From positions 275,970 through 339,969 of the forward strand of contig NZ_PTIX01000009.1 in assembly GCF_002934265.1 (NCBI RefSeq): a stretch of 64,000 bases of DNA, given 5' to 3'. The notes under the pieces were generated by a model that was not told the DNA's origin, searched no databases, and saw only the letters and a list, made by a program, of their open reading frames with translations. Origin of the DNA: Actinokineospora auranticolor. Its GTDB lineage: Bacteria > Actinomycetota > Actinomycetes > Mycobacteriales > Pseudonocardiaceae. A program made the position numbers and the translations under genes. Below are positions 61,420 through 64,000 of the stretch, piece by piece. How positions within the stretch are numbered: the stretch's first letter is position 1; every line of letters starts with the position of its first letter.

Positions 61420-63159
61420 ATGCCTCGACACCACGGGGGACGTCGAAGGCGGTGGCCGTTGGTCGTCGTGGGACTGGTGTCGCTGCTGGTCCTCGGCTGG
61501 GCCGGGTGGGGCTGGCTGAGCGGCGGTCCCACCACCGGGCCCGCGCGCACCGAGGAGTGCGCCCGCACGGCGGTCCTGCGGGTCGCGGTCGGCCCGAGCG
61601 CGGACCTGCCGGTCCGGGAGGCCGCCAAGCGCTGGAACGCGCGGGGGCCGGTGGTCGACGGGACCTGCTACGAGGTCGTCGTGGCCACCGTCGACTCGGC
61701 GCGGGCCCTGGCCGGGCTGACCGGGCAGTGGGACGCGGGGCTCGGCGAGCGGCCGGACGCGTGGCTGCCGGAGTCGTCGCTGTGGACCGACCGGTTGAGC
61801 CGCTTCGACGAGAAGCTGCTGGCCAACGCGCCCGAGTCGGTCGCGCACAGCCCGGTCGTGCTGGCCACGCACGAGGCCGCGGCGGGGCTGCTGCGGGAGC
61901 GGGCCGGGTTCCGCTGGAACGACCTGACCGGCTTCACCGCGGACACCTCGGGGTGGGCGCGGTTCGGCCGGGCGGAGTGGGGCCGGATCACCGTCGCGCT
62001 GCCGGACCCGAAGAACAACGCGGCGAGCGCGCTGGCAGTGCAGGCCGCGCTGCTCGGCCCGGCGCAGGAGAGCCCGGTGACGCAGGCGGCCCTGGCCCGG
62101 CCACCGGTGGCGCAGGCGCTGGCGGCACTGGCGTCGTCGCAGCAGCGGGACGGGCTGGGCTCGACGTCCTCCGCGCTGGCCGTGCTGGCCGACGCCCCGG
62201 ACCCGGGGGCGGCCCCGTACAGCGCGGTGGCGGCGCTGGAGGTGGACGTCTACCGGCGCAACTCGGCGTCCGACGGGAAACCGACGCCGCAGCGCCCGCT
62301 GTGGGAGGTCGTGGCGATCGGCCCCGGCCCGTCGGCGGACTTCCCGGTCGCGGCGCTCAACGCCCAGCGGGTCGAGGCCACCGACGCGTTCCGCCGGTTC
62401 CTCCAGGAACCGGACCAGCAGCGCGAGTTCGGCCGGGCGGGGCTGCGCACCGACACCGACAGCCGACCCGCCAACCAGGTCGGCCTGCTGTGGGACGACA
62501 AGGCCCAGGTCGGGTTCGTCGCGGCGGCCGCGGACACGGCGCAGCAGATCACGACGACCTGGGACAGCACCGTGACCGGCGGCGTCGCGGCGACGATCCT
62601 CGTGGACGTGTCCGAGAGCATGGGCACCGAGGGTGGCGGCGGTCGCAGCCGCCTCGACTGGGTGCGGGACGCGCTGAACAAGTACACGGACTACGCGACG
62701 GCCGGATCCCTCGGTGTCTGGCCGTTCTCGCACGAGCTGGCGCGCGGCAAGCCGTACCAGGTGGCGGTGCCGACCGGCCCGGTGGTCAACCGGCGCGACC
62801 GGGTGCACGAGGTGCTGAACGGCCTGGAACCCGCGGGGCGGACCGACTTCTACGAGTCGGTGGTGGCGGGGTACCGGGCGGCGGTGCAGGGATATGTCCC
62901 CGACCGGGCGAACCACCTGATCGTCATCACCGATGGGGGTGCGGACGGGTCGGTGGACCTGGCGCAGGCCAAGGCCGCGATCAAGCGGGCGGCGAACGAG
63001 CGCAAGCCGGTGACGGTCGACGTGATCGCGATCGGGCCGGACGTGGCGCGGGAGGAACTGCTCGACCTGACGGCGTCGACCGGGGGTCGGCTGGCGGTGC
63101 TGACGGACGCCCGGGGCGTGACCACGGCCTTGACCGAAGCGGTCACGCACCGTCGGTGA
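61420..63159 (+). CDS. membrane-anchored solute-binding protein with VWA domain
   Basis: 579 aa. Basic N-terminus and one span (WPLVVVGLVSLLVLGWAGWG). An extracytoplasmic solute-binding fold (about 50-360: LRVAVGPSADLPVREAAKRW, VVLATHEAAAGLL, DPKNNAASALAVQAALLG) is followed by a VWA domain (about 390-579) with metal site ATILVDVSESMGTEGG and LIVITDGGADGSVDLAQAK. This SBP-plus-VWA architecture is actinobacterial; it probably senses or scaffolds on the outer membrane face. A SecD-like lipoprotein gene follows 19 bases later. Confidence 0.9.
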   Translation: MPRHHGGRRRRWPLVVVGLVSLLVLGWAGWGWLSGGPTTGPARTEECARTAVLRVAVGPSADLPVREAAKRWNARGPVVDGTCYEVVVATVDSARALAGLTGQWDAGLGERPDAWLPESSLWTDRLSRFDEKLLANAPESVAHSPVVLATHEAAAGLLRERAGFRWNDLTGFTADTSGWARFGRAEWGRITVALPDPKNNAASALAVQAALLGPAQESPVTQAALARPPVAQALAALASSQQRDGLGSTSSALAVLADAPDPGAAPYSAVAALEVDVYRRNSASDGKPTPQRPLWEVVAIGPGPSADFPVAALNAQRVEATDAFRRFLQEPDQQREFGRAGLRTDTDSRPANQVGLLWDDKAQVGFVAAAADTAQQITTTWDSTVTGGVAATILVDVSESMGTEGGGGRSRLDWVRDALNKYTDYATAGSLGVWPFSHELARGKPYQVAVPTGPVVNRRDRVHEVLNGLEPAGRTDFYESVVAGYRAAVQGYVPDRANHLIVITDGGADGSVDLAQAKAAIKRAANERKPVTVDVIAIGPDVAREELLDLTASTGGRLAVLTDARGVTTALTEAVTHRR

Positions 63160-63178
63160 GCCCGCTTAGGATCGGCGC

Positions 63179-63682
63179 ATGCGAACCGCCATCGCCCGTG
63201 CGCTGACCGTGCTGTTGCTGCTCGCCCCGGCCGCGTGTTCGGAGGCCACACCCGGGGTGGCCTCGCCGGAGGCGGCGAGTGGGCCGATCGAGGCGAAGGT
63301 GCCGGTGAAGTTCCGGCCGGTGGTGTCGCAGCGGGCGGGTACGGAGGCTTCCGGGCCGGGTGAGCTGGTGGGGTCGGACGGCAACGTGTACGCGCTCGGG
63401 GACCCGATCGGGGATTTCAGCCGGTTCAAGAACGTGAAGGCGGAGCTGACGTCGGGCGGGTCGTGGGGGGTGATCATCGATCTGGTGGCGGAGGACCAGG
63501 CGGCGTTCGGTCGGTGGACTACCGAGCACGTGGGTGAGTCGGTGGCGATCGTGGTGGGGGACAAGGTGATCTCGGCGCCGCAGATCGCGTCGCCGATCAC
63601 TGAGGGGTCGGTGCAGATCACGGGGACGTACTCGGAGCAGGACGCCCGGAAGCTGGCGAACCAGATCACGGGGCGCAGCTGA
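63179..63682 (+). CDS. lipoprotein with SecD-like P1 head domain
   Basis: 167 aa. Lipobox LLLLLAPAAC, so the mature protein begins at Cys20. The second half, GVIIDLVAEDQAAFGRWTTE, then VAIVVGDKVISAPQIASPIT, EGSVQITGTYSEQDARKLAN, matches the extracytoplasmic head of SecD. No membrane bundle is present. A free-standing SecD-head lipoprotein may aid late steps of secretion or be unrelated functionally. Confidence 0.82.
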   Translation: MRTAIARALTVLLLLAPAACSEATPGVASPEAASGPIEAKVPVKFRPVVSQRAGTEASGPGELVGSDGNVYALGDPIGDFSRFKNVKAELTSGGSWGVIIDLVAEDQAAFGRWTTEHVGESVAIVVGDKVISAPQIASPITEGSVQITGTYSEQDARKLANQITGRS

Positions 63683-64000
63683 TCTCCGTCTGGGTTGTCC
63701 ACAGGCTTGATCGTCTTCGGCTGGAACTGTCGGTCCTCCTCGCTAGAATGGATATTGGGGGCCGGAGGCATCGATTTGATCATCGCTCACTGTCTTCCTT
63801 CGTCGACACCACCCTCGCCGGGTTCGCGGCGGTGAGCGGGGCGGCCGGTCGGGATGACGCTGGTCGTCCCTCGGGTTGTCCACAGGCTCGCTGTTGATCT
63901 TCTGGTGGGGTGCCTCGAAGTCTCCGGACAGCGGCTAAACAACGGTCGGTATCGCTGACTTTCGAGCGTGGTATGCGTGGTGCACTTCTCGTGGCGTGCG
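63683..64000. other. right-edge region with the 88-bp element
   Basis: Only the element at 63695-63783 and TTGTCCACA at 63876 were recognised. The frames downstream to the window end are short; a gene start beyond the edge cannot be excluded. Confidence 0.5.
63695..63783 (+). promoter_or_regulatory. 88-bp intergenic element, second copy
   Basis: Aligns with 1314-1401: TTGTCCACAG at 63695, CTAGAAT at 63743, GGGGGCCGGAGG, TTGATCAT at 63776-63783. Probably a conserved promoter and 5' leader of a multicopy family. Confidence 0.45.

Overview
The window is high-GC actinobacterial DNA, most likely from the Pseudonocardiaceae (Saccharothrix/Actinosynnema/Lentzea-like). This rests on four things: GTG starts and GC-rich third codon positions, the mycobacterial-type block fabG-inhA-hemH, an ergothioneine operon next to an AcnR-type regulator, and XRE/DUF397 pairs. 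No rRNA, intact tRNA, IS element or prophage was found.

Layout. 0-5.2 kb: a MoxR/Mg-chelatase-like ATPase cut by the left edge, an XRE-DUF397 pair, and several conserved unknowns. 5.3-5.9 kb: CRISPR array 1. 6.0-8.6 kb: fabG-inhA-hemH. 8.7-14.0 kb: a DUF2461 gene, a deleted PstS-like pseudogene, a MoxR-DUF58-VWA operon and mobA. 14.15-15.45 kb: CRISPR array 2 (22 repeats). 15.6-17.5 kb: a PadR regulator overlapping an FAD monooxygenase. 17.5-21.9 kb: a repeat-rich zone with 72-bp, 36-bp and about 330-bp tandem repeats, a thymidine phosphorylase relic, a nucleotidyltransferase and a LigD-type polymerase. 21.9-27.8 kb: two large genes that each carry an apparent one-base frameshift. 28.3-43.8 kb: housekeeping and accessory genes (S9 peptidase, MerR/MarR regulators, a short UvrA-like ATPase, VOC proteins, a MerR-methyltransferase fusion, Imm1, an NlpC/P60 hydrolase). 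43.9-44.15 kb: CRISPR array 3. 44.7-54.7 kb: aconitase, a tripeptidyl-aminopeptidase-like hydrolase, egtDCBA and acnR. 54.7-63.7 kb: an MFS transporter, a TIGR03086 protein, a 1.3-kb gene-free repeat region, two CNNM/CBS proteins, and a solute-binding/VWA protein followed by a SecD-like lipoprotein.

How it works together. Fatty-acid elongation (fabG, inhA) and haem synthesis (hemH) form one minus-strand operon. The ergothioneine genes egtA-egtB-egtC-egtD are translationally coupled and end in a strong terminator; egtE is absent. The TetR gene that starts divergently from egtA looks like AcnR. A 16-bp site matching the AcnR operator lies upstream of the aconitase gene 6.6 kb away, and a two-mismatch version lies in the egtA/acnR intergenic region.

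The three CRISPR arrays have type I-E-like repeats, point the same way and share a collinear leader of about 51 bp, yet there is no cas gene in the window. They must depend on a Cas system elsewhere or be relics. Other signals worth a second look are an 88-bp element present near both window ends, an excess of the 9-mer TTGTCCACA, and several tandem-repeat families.
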